This document shows, one piece after another, positions 53,721 to 64,000 of a stretch of 64,000 nt of DNA. The stretch is from Leptobrachium leishanense (lineage: Eukaryota > Chordata > Amphibia > Anura > Megophryidae). The notes under the pieces were generated by a model, which did no database searches, was not told the DNA's origin, and saw only the letters and a list, made by a program, of their open reading frames with translations. A program made the position numbers and the translations under genes. Each line of letters begins with the position of its first letter. Position 1 is the first letter of the stretch. Location: positions 9,736,182 through 9,800,181 of the forward strand of contig CM019068.1 of the NCBI GenBank assembly GCA_009667805.1. Reading direction: 5' to 3'.

Positions 53721-55518
53721 CTTGTTAGAGGGGAAAAACAATAACAATGTGATTTCACACACAAACATATATTTATGTCGGTATGCCAGGCATTCACCGC
53801 GGTGCATACATAGCTCTGCCTTGTTGCAAAAGCCCTCAAAACACTCTGCCCAGGATACCAAAAGCTAGGAAGCGTTCACATGTCTTCAGATATGAACAGA
53901 TACTTTTTATCAACAAGAATATAAACGTGAGAACCAATCAATGTTTCTCATCTTGAGAAAGCCCCTAGCAGGGAGAAACGTTGATTAGTCCCCTTGGTTA
54001 TTATTTTCTTGAAATAAAGCATTTATTTTTATTTGAAGACCTGTGACGGCATCCTAACTTTTGGAGCCTTATGTAATTTTTAATTAAAATTATTTATTTT
54101 TTAAAACAACATTGGATCTGCATTGGGAAAGGTTGTTACCCCCACGCTAATGATGACAGTCATTTGAATCACATCAGCAAGGTTAATTACGTCACAGAAT
54201 GTCACAGACTGAGAGGAACATGAGAGATCCCAGACTTCTAAATCCCCAACACGGACTCACCCCCATCCCACTTCACAGTATCCCTTACCCCTGATAATGT
54301 CCATGGACTTGCCCATTCCCCCCCATATATATGTCCCACTACCCCCCCCCCCATATGACTTCCCCATATGCTTTGGCAATGCTAAAATGTATTTGGTCCT
54401 ACCAATAAAGCTTATTTTGATTTGATTTGAAAATTTTCTTATGGATTCAACAAACTTTACGATCTCGGTCCCAGAAGCCATGGTCCTCGAAACCCATGTG
54501 AGGAGCGTGTGATTACAAACAGGAAGTATAAACAAATAAAAAACGTTTTTTTTCAGGGAGACGAAAAATGACACCGAAGGAAAACATAATTTTGTTTAGT
54601 TGTGTTTGTATTTTGTTTTTTGCAACGATAAATTTGATTCAAAATCCTTCTACACCTCTGCTTCCTGAGTATGTTTGTAAACGTGTTCAATTAATCCCCA
54701 GTCTTTATTGTAATGCGCTGCAGAAATTGATAACATATATAAAGGAGTATAATAACTACAATAATACACCATGTTTAAACTACAGGGAAGCTCAACGTGG
54801 TGATATTATGTTGTGCTTTTATTTTTTTACTTGTATCAATGCTAAAGAAAAAAGGTTTTTATCCAAAAGTGCCTTTTCCCAGAAAGCTAAAGCATAATGT
54901 TAATTTTAGGACTGGCCAAGCAGAGGCCCCCATCCTTTCTCTCACACAGCACATTGTGTAACTTTACTGCTGGCTGGCTTCAGGATGACCGCAGCCATCA
55001 ATCAAATGCCAAGACGAGGCAGTTGGCTATCACTCTGACAGCGTAACTAGCAAGAGATAACTATAAATATAGTAAAGGTAAAATCGTTTTTAGCATTCCA
55101 ACATCAACTTTGAAATGGGATACAGCCAAATCAAAATTTCAGTTTGTTCTGTACCTTGCGAATTCTGCTGTTTGCATTGCCTCATTAGTATGTGATTACT
55201 TAGCTATGCATAGAGCCTCGCGCGGGGATGTCACACAGAGAATATTAAATAACAAAAATAAAAGACACCATAGACATGGACACCGTAAAGCATTCCATAA
55301 AGGGGCTCATTCACTAAAAGGCAAATCATGGCCAGTTCAGAACCAGTTTGCAAACTCTTACTGTAACCACCAAGGGGAGAAAAAGTAAAATCTCTATTGG
55401 CTGGTGTTTTCCAGATCCTATATTTTGTGCTACATTTCACAGGGAAACATTTCAACTTCTCGTTTAATGAATTTAAAAATCATTGGGCTTATATCAAGAT
55501 CAACTTGAGACGAGTTAC
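53721..55518. other. Intron 6 with retroelement debris
   Basis: At 53925-54060, GAGAAACGTTGATTAG and TTCTTGAAATAAAGCATTT form a GTTTC-type repeat. At 54360-54430, GGTCCTACCAATAAAGCTTA with a TTTTGATTTGATTTGA tail is a LINE or SINE 3' end. The 109-residue plus frame at 54568-54897 and the 92-residue one at 55110-55388 show no domain. Confidence 0.5.
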
Positions 55519-55662
55519 CTGGTTCGTGGACTTCATCAGAATGTAATTGGTGACTTTGCCGAATGGTAAGCCCAGATTGACAACGTCGTTCTCATTGCAG
55601 CTTCCTTCTGGCAGGTTGCAGATATGGACAACTCGGCCGACACTGGACTTCCTCTGTGTGAA
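55519..55662 (-). CDS. rbm20: RBM20 exon 6 (first half of RRM)
   Basis: This exon has 144 nt, exactly 48 codons, phase 0 at both ends, with acceptor CGCAG and donor CAG/GTAACT. It encodes the start of the RNA-recognition motif: [12 protein letters not shown] is strand beta1 with the RNP2-type motif, followed by the helix containing [13 protein letters not shown] and strand beta2 with [11 protein letters not shown]. The RRM binds UCUU-type sites in intronic RNA near repressed exons. The sequence is nearly identical to mammalian RBM20, with small changes such as SCNEND for SCTEND. Matrin-3 has a related RRM, but the downstream exons identify RBM20. Confidence 0.96.
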
Positions 55663-56129
55663 CTGCGAACAAACCCAAGGTATAATATTACTACAGCATA
55701 AACCTCTATGAATGTACTCGCGCTCAATACATTCTGTGATCAGCAAATAGAACCAACTATGACCACCAGACTTTAGGGCCGTAAAGATGTGTTTCTAAAC
55801 TGTAATACTTTAAGACTCGAGTCGGGCATGAATCACTCAACTCCGATCATGGCAACTTATCTCTAGTTCGCTGCCCTTTCCAAGTGAAGAGCGCCTTTAT
55901 GGTTCAGGCATGGGGGTTGTGTGAACCATGTTTCTAATTGCAGAGATGCACAGCACAACAGTTTACCCTGTGTTGGAGTGTTAGGACCTTAGGCTTTGAG
56001 GTCTTTAGAGATGGAATATTTCAGGATTCAAGAGGACCAGTCAGCAAAGCACCGCGGGCTGTAGCCCTCATTTTTAGTTGAATTTCAACAGCATGTGTGG
56101 GATCTATTTTATGCATCACTGAAAATGCT

Positions 56130-56730
56130 TCGGGCCCTAAACCTGACCCTCGCTAAAACCAGGACGCTAAGGGTAAAGATTAGCCTATTTGTGTCCCGGT
56201 TTTACCATTTAGATTACGGGGCAGGCGCTAAGTCCAGCAGCCTGTCCCGTAGCCGCCGCTAGGGTCCTGGATGCTCGGGGCAGCGCTAAACCACTGTCCC
56301 GTGCATCACCTACATGGAGTCCGTAGGATCTCAAATCTCGCGAGATCCTGCAGGTTGGCAGAGTGATCGCGAACAGCAACTGGGGACTCTTTTCCCCAGT
56401 CTGCCTCTGCTCCCGGCGGCCAGAAGCGGCGGATCGGGCCACCTTTCTCATTGCAGGATGAGAGGTGAGGGTTTTTTTTGGGAGGGGGGGGGTTCAGCTG
56501 TTGCTGTCGCAAACTTTTTTAGTTAGTAACAGCTGTGAGTAACTACCGTTAGGACTATGTGATCCTTAGCGCGCCCTATGTTAAGCATAATGGGTGCAAA
56601 CTACAGTAAACTCATGCTAATACCGTTACGGTAATAGGTTTTTTTAACCTGTTAGCGATGCGGGCATAACCGAACACTCATTTATGTGAGCGCCAGCGTT
56701 AGCTTTAAGGAGGTGCTAGAGCCCGTCATG
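56130..56730 (-). repeat. GC-rich interspersed repeat, copy B (inverted)
   Basis: CTCGCGAGATCCTGCAGG, ACTCTTTTCCCCAGTCTGCC and AGCGGCGGATCGGGCC match copy A (20440-21165) in reverse complement. The ends carry GGGCCCTAAACC and GGTGCTAGAGCCC. Confidence 0.75.
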
Positions 56731-56883
56731 TTTTGGATGTATTGTATGCGTCACTGTAAAAGCTTCATGGGTGGGAGCGATTTATATGCACCCACTTTTT
56801 ATTTATTTTAAGAATAAATGATGAGTTTTGCAAAGGATTGCTCTGTAGCCATACTAATATCTTATCATAGAAAAACTGAACTC

Positions 56884-57966
56884 TAAGGGGTCTATTCACA
56901 AGGCACTGAAATTGAACGCAATTTTGGTGCTTTGCATTCCTGTTCACTTTGGTGATTCCATTTTGCCAAAAATTTGGTAAATTCACTTTATCGAATGGTC
57001 ACAGAATTTTGTCGATATTGGAGTCGGACTTCAGCGTAATCCACTGAATTGCATCGAATTGGCATCGGCAAATTCCACTGATCTGGAAAAAAAATGGAAG
57101 TCTTCTATTTTCCCAGTAGGAGCTTAGGCTAGGGTCAGACGAGCGTGATTTCTACGGGCTGTACATCCGTGCACACGGGCGTACGTCAGTACAGAAGACA
57201 CAGTAGTGGCCAGACAGTCCTTTATTCACTGACGTATATTTTGACGGATGTAGGAGGGAAAATAAATTAAAAAGCAAAACCATTTTGTCCGTGAAAAATG
57301 CTGGACGTATAAATGCAGTCCCTCTGACCACGTTCCATCACTCACACACAAAGCTATGCAGACGTTGCGGACGTAGCACACTTTGTGCGGCCGTTCTAGG
57401 AGTTGTACGTTCTTGCCTGCCTTGCGTCCGTGGGCCGCGGCCGTTGTGCGTCCGCAGTTCAGTGCGGACGTACTTCGTGTGTCGGGCTCCGATGGGCTGT
57501 CATGCTATCACGGACGTACTTTTAGGCGCAATCACGGACGTGAACACTACGCTCGTCTGACACCAGCCTTAGATCAACAAAAATGTAAAAATGTGTCTAA
57601 ATAATAAAAGAGGCCCTTTAAAAATAATTAAAAGGTCTGTCACAAAATAAAAGGTCTTTAAAAAAAAAATGGTTTTGCAAAAAAATAAAAATGGTCTTTA
57701 AAAAAATATTAAAACCTATTGGATTTGCCGGTTTAAACCTGTTGAATTGAAACACCTGATAATCAAGTGAATAGACTAAGCGATAGTTTCCAATGGGAAA
57801 ATTTTCGGTGCCGGTGAATTGCATTGTATTTTGATGTCAATTTGCCTGTATTTGGTGAATTGACAGCTTTGCGAATAGACTTATTGTCCCAAAATTGCAG
57901 AAACGGTTAAATTGAGTGTTCAGTGCAATTGGGTGACAAATTCAGAGGTTTGTGACTAACCCCTTA
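56884..57966. mobile_element. TAAGGGGT-ended element with nested MITE
   Basis: TAAGGGGTCTATTCACAAGG and TTTGTGACTAACCCCTTA are inverted ends. AACGCAATTTTGGTGC-like sequence inside the left end is mirrored near TTGGGTGACAAATTC. A Harbinger-like MITE occupies 57127-57568. The 62-bp tandem array starts at the right terminus. Confidence 0.78.
57127..57568. mobile_element. Harbinger-like MITE, copy 9 (nested)
   Basis: GGCTAGGGTCAGACGAGCG and CGCTCGTCTGACACCAGCC are inverted ends flanked by TTA on both sides. CpG-rich inside with GGACGTACTTCGTGTGTC. The frames inside are not genes. Confidence 0.87.
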
Positions 57967-58376
57967 CGTGCATTTTAAAACCTGCGGGGACAGTATTTAC
58001 TGAATTTTATTTTAGTAATAACCCCTTACGTGCATTTTAAAACCTGCGGGGACAGTATTTACTGAATTTTATTTTAGTAATAACCCCTTACGTGCATTTT
58101 AAAACCTGCGGGGACAGTATTTACTGAATTTTATTTTAGTAATAACCCCTTACGTGCATTTTAAAACCTGCGGGGACAGTATTTACTGAATTTTATTTTA
58201 GTAATAACCCCTTACGTGCATTATAAAACATGCGGGGACAGTATTTACTGAATTTTATTTTAGTAATAACCCCTTACGTGCATTTTAAAACCTGCGGGGA
58301 CAGTATTTACTGAATTTTATTTTAGTAATAACCCCTTACGTGCATTATAAAACATGCGGGGACAGTATTTAAGGAA
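57960..58376. repeat. 62-bp tandem repeat, about 7 copies
   Basis: The period is exact: CCCCTTACGTGC starts at 57960, 58022, 58084, 58146, 58208, 58270 and 58332. Most copies are identical (AAAACCTGCGGGGACAGTAT); the fifth and seventh share TATAAAACATGCGG. Each unit contains AATAACCCCTTA, the terminal sequence of the adjacent transposon family. Confidence 0.95.
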
Positions 58377-59190
58377 TGTTTAATTTAAACCTTTTTTGAA
58401 CGTTTTGTGATAAATTTAATGCACTTTGTACGTATCTATCTCTGCTGTAAGTTTATCGTCCACTGGTCTTTTTAATACGTTTTATTACCATAACGTGGCA
58501 GCCATTTTTTATGAAGTGTTTTATAAACAAGAGATTTGATTTGGAAGAATCACACATGAAGCATCAGCTAACCCTGCCGAAAAGGCAACCGGTGCCAATC
58601 CTCTACGTGAGAAATAAAATTAATTAACCCGGATCAGGCGAGATCCCACCTTGCATCTGCCGGGTGCAGACATAAATATCTATTTGCAGAGTGCATGGCT
58701 AGACTTTTCTAGAAACCTGACCACTCTGTTTATGATTAAACCATAGCCAAGAGTATCTGGGGCGCTGCTATGTGTAACGGCTGTTGCTTAATTTGGAAGT
58801 GAATACTGCGCCTCTAATGATTTCCAAACTTGTGATCAAAAGGGATATGGGAAAATAATTTCTCGCCGGAAATCCACCATAGTCAACAAATTCTGGTTTT
58901 GGCCCCTGTACTGCTCTATATTTTGTAAAAGAACACGGGTGTAGTGGAGGGAGCAAATAGGAGCTGATTACTCGATTTCCACGGTGATCAAGTAAGAACA
59001 TTGTGTTTTCCAGCAGATAATCCTGGATGGAAAACAGAGATTCTGGTATCTGGCTGCGGCATTTTTTACTAAGCTTCTAGCAATATATTCTACAACATAA
59101 TGTTATTTTATTTACTGACTTGTGCTGGACATTGCTGTGAGTTTTACTGTTGTGGAACACTGTCATACATGCATCAATGCCACAAAATAC
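58377..59190. other. Unassigned intron 5 sequence
   Basis: Nothing was recognised apart from AT-rich intronic sequence. Confidence 0.4.
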
Positions 59191-59199
59191 TGTAAGTGC

Positions 59200-59570
59200 T
59201 ACTGTTCATAAACAGTGCACATTACTGTGAGTGTTATTGCTGTGGAGCTCTGTCATACGCTCATACACACCGCACATTACTGGAGCTCTGTGATACGCTC
59301 ATGCACATTACTGCGAGTGTTACTGCTGTGAAGCTCTGTGATACGCTCATACACACAGCACATTACTGTGAGTTTTATTGCTGTGGAGCTCTGTGATACG
59401 CTCAAACACAGCGCACATTACTGTGAGTTTTATTGCTGTGGAGGTCAGTGATACTCCTACAGAGCCCACAATACTGTGAGTTTTATTGCTATTGAGCTCT
59501 GTGAAACACTCATACACACCATTACAAGTTTTATTGCTATGGAGCTCCTACACACCATACATTACTTTGT
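59200..59570. repeat. Degenerate tandem repeat, units of about 50-65 bp
   Basis: GTGTTATTGCTGTGGAGCTC, TGTGATACGCTCATACACAC and CACATTACTGTGAG recur about six times with deletions. The frame at 59196-59396 is a product of it. Confidence 0.8.
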
Positions 59571-61686
59571 GTTTTATTAGGTGTTTTTGCTTTCATGATA
59601 TAGTCCAACCAGCATTTGACATCACTTCATGGTATTTCTAACTAAATATTCTAATAAAAAGGGTTTGCATATTTAGCCCACAGATTCTGAAATATTAGCC
59701 TGCGGTGAGCTCAGCCCAGGTCAGGAAGTGGCTCAGCCAATCAGAAGCCTCTCATGCACTCCAGTGAAAGCTGTGTGTTTTTCATATCACCTTGCTCAGT
59801 AGGTTCTCATAGGATACGCAGCTCATCGCTTTGCAGCTGTTACATTCATCAGATCACATTAATGGAGGATGCATGTGGCTGCTGCTGTAATTATGACAGA
59901 CCTTTAAATATTACGGTTAGATGTTTCTCATTTTTCCCCAAACCTTGACTCTTCACCAACATGAGAGCAATAAAACTGCATCCAGGAATTCTCACCAAAC
60001 CATCTCCTACAAGTAGTGCAGGTTTGCAGGGTTACTTAATGAAGCCCCATTTCAGATGGCCAGGACAGATGGAAATTTTAAGACAAACTTACAAAAACTG
60101 TAAAACCTTAACCGACCCTGCTACGTTACAGCCTATCACTTTTTCAAATTATTTTGTTAATTCTCAAGAAATCCCAGTGTAATGTGCAATCCCCACGCGC
60201 AAACCACAGGAAGAGCATACTTTTATTTGCCTTTCCCTTGGTAATTCTCTTTGTCTCCTCCTATAACAAGAGGCGCGTGCATGGCCTATGGGGATCGCGT
60301 ATTGACTAATGATTTAATACAATGCTATGGTAAACGTTCCAGGACACAAATTGGATCACAATCCCCTTCCTCGCGCAACACATCCAGTGCTGACAGGTAT
60401 GTGGACATCTGTGAATTCAGTTAAACGTTCCCAGCCCCCCAAGCCAACTGCAAGTGGTCTTAGCACCAGGATTAGAGATCAGGGAACTCTCTGCCACTGT
60501 CTTGGCAAGGATAGAAATGGGCCAAGCTTTTTATTAGGCTCGCACCTTCTTTGGCACAATCCCCTGATTGCTTTTAGATGGAAGGATGAAGGTATTTTAG
60601 TTGGTAAATGCTGTTACACGCGTCACACCAAATTACAGGATCATCCAGGGACACATCCTTCTACCCATAATGATTACAGCCAAACCTGTGTATCATGGAA
60701 GCACAGGGAATGCGAGGACAGAAAACATCTCTTTAAAGAATACAGCAAAAATTCAATATATGGAATGATGTATTTTGTGTTTGCATTGATCCCCCTGGGG
60801 AAATTCAGTGCATGGCGACCGATCAGACGGCACAGTCGAGTGTGAATGAATGGCAGTGCAGTGTATGATAAAATGTTCCCGTGAAGCAAAAACGAAACGC
60901 AAATAATTTCAACACCTGGACTGACGTGTTCGATGGGCTTATGTCAGGGGCACATTATGGATTACATTTCCAAATGAATTTCGCTTTCAAAAAACAAAAC
61001 TCCTTTGCATTGCTCCAGAAATCGGACTAGATGGAGTTTACTCTTATATCGGGGCATCTGCAGGAACCTTTGAAGATCGAGTATACTCTATAATGGTAAT
61101 GAGGTTGTTAGAAAGTAGAACAAGTCTGTCCGTTTCGTCCACAGAATATATTGTGTCTCCACTGCAAATACTTAGTGAAGAGCTACACGAAATGGCCTGC
61201 CCTGCCAAAACAATGTGATACTTTTTGGAAACCTTCCAAATGAATAATAGCTTATTGTATCTATTTATGGGCGGTGGAGAGTAGTTTGGAACAATGACTA
61301 TCTGTATCGATTTATCTATCCCTGGGATCCCAAGATAATGGTTCTAGCCTGGTTTTCAAGAAGATCCATGCAGGTCTGTGCGCTGGACACCCCATGAGCG
61401 TGTGCGTAAGATACGTAAGAAGATGGAAACAAATCTTAACATCTGTCACATCTATTGGAAATGACAGCTGAAGACAGTCCACGCCGAGAACAACTGGAAT
61501 GGCTGCGGATTAGAGATAGAACCACGAACATGTGTTTTCCTGCCCTTCAGGAGCGCGTGAATTCATACTACATTCCTCTAGGGCTACTGGGAATAAAAGA
61601 ATCGGTATAAATCAGACAGAATGGGAAACCAAAGGCAGGAGGAGGCTTCTCCAAGGGGGGGGGGGGGGTTGAGAGGGGGTCATTAC
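59571..61686. other. Unassigned intron 5 sequence before exon 5
   Basis: Few repeats are visible in this 2.1-kb block, unlike the surroundings. Two plus frames (59961-60182 and 60327-60845, the latter 172 residues) have no recognised domain and no splice context. A 14-base G run lies at about 61657-61670, close to exon 5. Confidence 0.4.
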
Positions 61687-61787
61687 CTTTACTCCTGCCG
61701 GTGGTCCAGGGAAGGGAAGCCCAGACTGAAGGAATGCAGCAGCTGGAGCTGATGGGATGTACAACTGGTCAACATCTGCCGTGAAAC
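61687..61787 (-). CDS. rbm20: RBM20 exon 5 (linker before the RRM)
   Basis: This 101-nt exon starts after a CAG acceptor (61788-61790) and ends at AAAG followed by the donor GTAATG. It begins with two bases of a split codon and gives 33 codons ending in phase 0, which fits exon 6. The peptide is Pro/Ala rich (YIPSAPAAAFLQSGLPFP and then GPPAGVK) and runs into FTQRK of exon 6. Human RBM20 has a comparable low-complexity stretch just before FAQRK, with a Tyr-x-Pro motif and a Phe-Pro motif at similar places. This segment links the first zinc finger to the RRM and is poorly conserved in the family, so the assignment rests on splice sites, phase and position. A long C tract on the transcript strand lies just inside the following intron. 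Confidence 0.8.
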
Positions 61788-61799
61788 CTGTGAAAATAG

Positions 61800-62244
61800 A
61801 TAAGTAAATGGAGACGCCTCATCTCTGGCAATCACCTATCACACAGATTCTCCAAAAAAGTGTTATATATATATATAATATATATAAAGTGTGTTTAATG
61901 TTACAGAAGCCACCCGCACATCATAGCAATTCAAAGAATTGCATCCCAGAGCTCCTGTGCCACATTCATATATATCACGAGTACAGCAGTACATAATGAT
62001 ACCTTTTTATTCGGTACAGACTCGCCACCCAGGACATACTTGAAAACGAGAGAAATCTCAATGTATCCTTCCTGGGAAAATCCTTTCTCAAAAAAAATAA
62101 AATTAAAAGACAAGCTTTGGAGAGTCTCCTCTCTTACTCTCGAAAGCTTGTCTTTTAAACGTAACGTTAGTCCAATATAAAAGGTACCATTTCATACTGC
62201 TATACTCGTGATTTTGGCATCTGGACTAACACAATATATATATA

Positions 62245-62285
<41 letters not shown>

Positions 62286-62290
62286 AGGAA
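61800..62290. repeat. Repeat cluster with (TA)n
   Basis: A copy of the CTGTGCCACATTC repeat (61900-61972) is followed by an imperfect inverted repeat: TCACGAGTACAGCAGTACAT, with TGATACCTTTTTAT further in, is mirrored by a GGTACCATTTCATACTGC block ending CTCGTGA at about 62213. A (TA)n run lies at 62235-62281. Confidence 0.65.
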
Positions 62291-62584
62291 AACCGGTAAT
62301 AGATCTGTTAGCATACAGGAAACGGTATCAGATTTTTCTCTCTTGAAGCTTTAATATAAAATAAAAACATGTTTTAGAATCTAGAGACGTGATGGAGTCC
62401 CTTGCATGTCATTTGTTTCCCTGCTTAGGACACTTTATTATTATTTATTTATATAGCACCACCATATTCCACAGTGCTGTGCAATGGTCACGATATAGAC
62501 AGGGTTACAATACAATGAACAACATATGACAAACCAGTACAGGAGTAAATGTGGGCAAGGTGGGAGTGATGGACATCAAGGTGA

Positions 62585-62872
62585 GAGCGTGACGGACAGC
62601 AAGGTAAGAGCGTGACGGTCTGCAAGGTAAGAGTGACGAGCTGCAAGGTGAGAGTGACGGGCTGCAAGATGAGAGTGACAGACTGCAAGGTGAGTGACAG
62701 ACTGCAAGTTGAGAGTGACGGACAGCAAGGTGGGAGTGACGGGCAGCAAGGTGGGAGTGACGGGCAGCAAGGTGGGAGTGACGGGCTGCAAGGTGGGAGT
62801 GACGGGCTGCAAGGTGGGAGTGACGGGCTGCAAGGTGGGAGTGACGGACAGCAAGGTGGGAGTGACTGACTG
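62585..62872. repeat. 21-bp minisatellite, about 13 units
   Basis: The unit GTGACGGGCTGCAAGGTGGG(A) has variants (ACAGCAAGG, AAGTTGAGA). The frames of simple repeating peptides on both strands come from it. Confidence 0.93.
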
Positions 62873-63079
62873 GTTTGGGCAGTGAGGTGTATTAGTGAGT
62901 CGGGTGGTCAGCTTGCCTGAATAGGAATGTCTTAAGGGAGCATTTTAAGGAAGGGAAACTAGGGGAAATCTGACCGTACGAGGGAGAGCGTTACAAAGGA
63001 TGGGGGCTGCGTGTGAGAAATCCTGCAGTGCATCATGGGAAGAGGTGATGCGGGGAGAAGCTAGGCGCAGGTCACGGTT

Positions 63080-63990
63080 TGACCTTAGGGAGCGGGCTGG
63101 GTGTATTTGGTGATTAGTGAGGACAGGTAGTGGGGAGCTGAGTTAGTGAGGGTTTTGTAGGTAAGGATAAGGATTTTGAACTTAATTCTGCAGTGGATGG
63201 GGAGCCAGTGAAGGGACTCGCAGAGGGGAGCGGCAGAGACAGAGCGACGGGTGAGGCGGATGGGGATCCAGTGAAGGGACTCGCAGAGGGAAGCGGCAGA
63301 GACAGAGCGGCAGGTGAGGTGGATGGGGAGCCAGTGAAGGGACTCGCAGAGGGGAGCGGCAGAGACAGAGCGGCGGGTGAGGTGGATGGGGAGCCAGTGA
63401 AGGGACTCGCAGAGGGGAGCAGCAGAGACAGAGCGACGGGTGAGGCGGATGTGGAGCCAGTGAAGGGACTCGCAGAGGGGAGCGGCAGAGACAAAGCGAT
63501 GGGTGAGGCGGATGTGGAGCCAGTGAAGGGACTCGCAGAGGGGAGCGGCAGAGACGAAGCAATGGGTGAGGCGGATGTGGAGCCAGTGAAGGGACTCGCA
63601 GATGGGAGCGGCAGAGACAGTGGCGGGTGAGGTGGATGGGGAGCCAGTGAAGGGACTCGCAGAGGGGAGCGGCAGAGACAGAGCAACGGGTGAGGTGGAT
63701 GAGCCTGGCAGAGGCATTCAGAATGGATTGTAGGGGGGCGAGCTGGGAGAGAGGGAGACCAGCTAGAACATTATTACAATAGTACAGTCGAGAGATTACG
63801 AGGGCATGGATGAGTTGCTTTGTGGAGTCAGCGGTAAGGAATGGCTGAATTCTGGAAATATTGCGTAGTTGGCAGCGACAGGAGGAGGAAAGAGACTGGA
63901 TGTGGGGAATGAAGGAAAGAGCAGAGTCAAGTGTAACTCAGACAGTGAACCACTTGGTCTTTGCTAACTCGGGGACACTAACAAGAAAAA
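63080..63990 (-). pseudogene. L2-like LINE reverse-transcriptase C-terminal fragment
   Basis: Read downward on the minus strand, the frame shows SSSCRCQLRNISRIQPFL, KQLIHALVISRLYYCNNVLA and LQSILNASARLIH. Then, after a block of repeats, it reads ESLHWLPIHCRIKFKILILT and YKTLTNSAPHYLSSL. This is the order of L2-type LINE proteins after the catalytic core. The middle is expanded by 63-bp tandem copies, and a deletion in one copy at about 63620 shifts the frame. It is truncated at the window edge and not functional. Confidence 0.85.
63190..63700. repeat. 63-bp minisatellite inside the LINE frame, 8 units
   Basis: The plus-strand unit runs GATGGGGAGCCAGTGAAGGG, ACTCGCAGAGGGGAGCGGCA, GAGACAGAGCGACGGGTGAG, GCG. 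Being 63 bp, it keeps frame and encodes a 21-residue repeat on the minus strand containing LHWLPIHLT and SAAPLCES. One unit is shortened near 63620. Confidence 0.93.
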
Positions 63991-64000
63991 CTTATGTGCC

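Larger units (their letters stand above)
18091..61787 (-). other. rbm20: rbm20 locus, internal exons 5-13
   Basis: RBM20 is a nuclear RNA-binding splicing regulator of striated muscle that controls isoform choice of titin and other sarcomere and calcium-handling transcripts. Nine minus-strand exons in the expected order have AG acceptors, GT donors and matching phases, giving 2024 coding nt (about 674 codons). Exon numbers follow the human 14-exon gene and come from recalled protein order, not from an alignment. Exons 1-4 would lie beyond the right edge of the window. The last exon, with about 35 codons and the stop, was not located left of 18091. No in-frame stop or frameshift was seen in any exon, so the gene looks functional. 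Confidence 0.95.

Noticed and set aside
54568..54897. 109-codon plus-strand frame with a hydrophobic start
   Set aside because: It resembles a signal peptide only by being AT rich; it lies in intron 6 beside retroelement debris, with no homology or splice context.
60327..60845. 172-codon plus-strand frame
   Set aside because: No recognisable domain, no splice signals or neighbours and low-complexity-free but random-looking composition; kept only as unassigned sequence.
62576..63717. Long repetitive frames on both strands near the right end
   Set aside because: They come from the 21-bp and 63-bp minisatellites; only the minus-strand LINE reading of the second has protein homology, and it is broken.

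Overview
The window is vertebrate nuclear DNA carrying one recognisable protein-coding gene, an rbm20 orthologue on the minus strand. Nine consecutive internal exons are visible, each with GT/AG splice sites and compatible phases. They match exons 5 to 13 of the usual 14-exon gene and run from 61787 (upstream) down to 18091. They encode the end of the N-terminal half, the RRM, the RS region with an intact RSRSP core, the acidic conserved block and the C-terminal matrin-type zinc finger, 2024 coding nt in all. The first exons lie beyond the right edge. The short last exon was not found in the 18 kb left of 18091.

The host is most likely an amphibian, probably a frog. This is inferred from large introns packed with many families of short DNA-transposon derivatives (hAT-, PIF/Harbinger- and piggyBac-like MITEs), CR1- and L2-like LINE tails and many foldback repeats, together with an RBM20 that differs from the mammalian one outside its domains. 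The species cannot be named from the sequence.

Layout. Positions 1-18090 are downstream intron or flank: a hAT element of 1.5 kb with a perfect 8-bp target duplication (2047-3557) hosting other elements, several Harbinger-like MITEs, a frameshifted hAT transposase (about 11425-14640), a LINE fragment (14705-15300), a 20-bp minisatellite rich in CACGTG (15587-16602) and six consecutive GC-rich hairpins (16617-17013). From 18091 to 34005 lie exons 13 to 8, with a 52-bp minisatellite, two near-perfect palindromes, an L2-like tail and a hAT MITE between them. From 34006 to 53588 lies the 19.6-kb intron 7: a complete hAT MITE, a 560-bp foldback, a local duplication containing a MITE, a piggyBac-like MITE, a cluster of short palindromic MITEs and nested transposons. 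From 53589 to 61787 lie exons 7, 6 and 5, with another nested transposon and a 62-bp tandem array. The right end (61788-64000) holds simple repeats and an L2-like LINE fragment whose coding region has expanded into a 63-bp minisatellite.

Most long open frames outside the exons are tandem repeats, transposon relics or antisense shadows of the rbm20 exons. I found no RNA gene, CRISPR array, bacterial operon or new multi-gene system. The most useful leads are the hairpin cluster next to the E-box minisatellite, the nested transposons with intact target duplications, a local duplication in intron 7, and two unassigned candidate exons.
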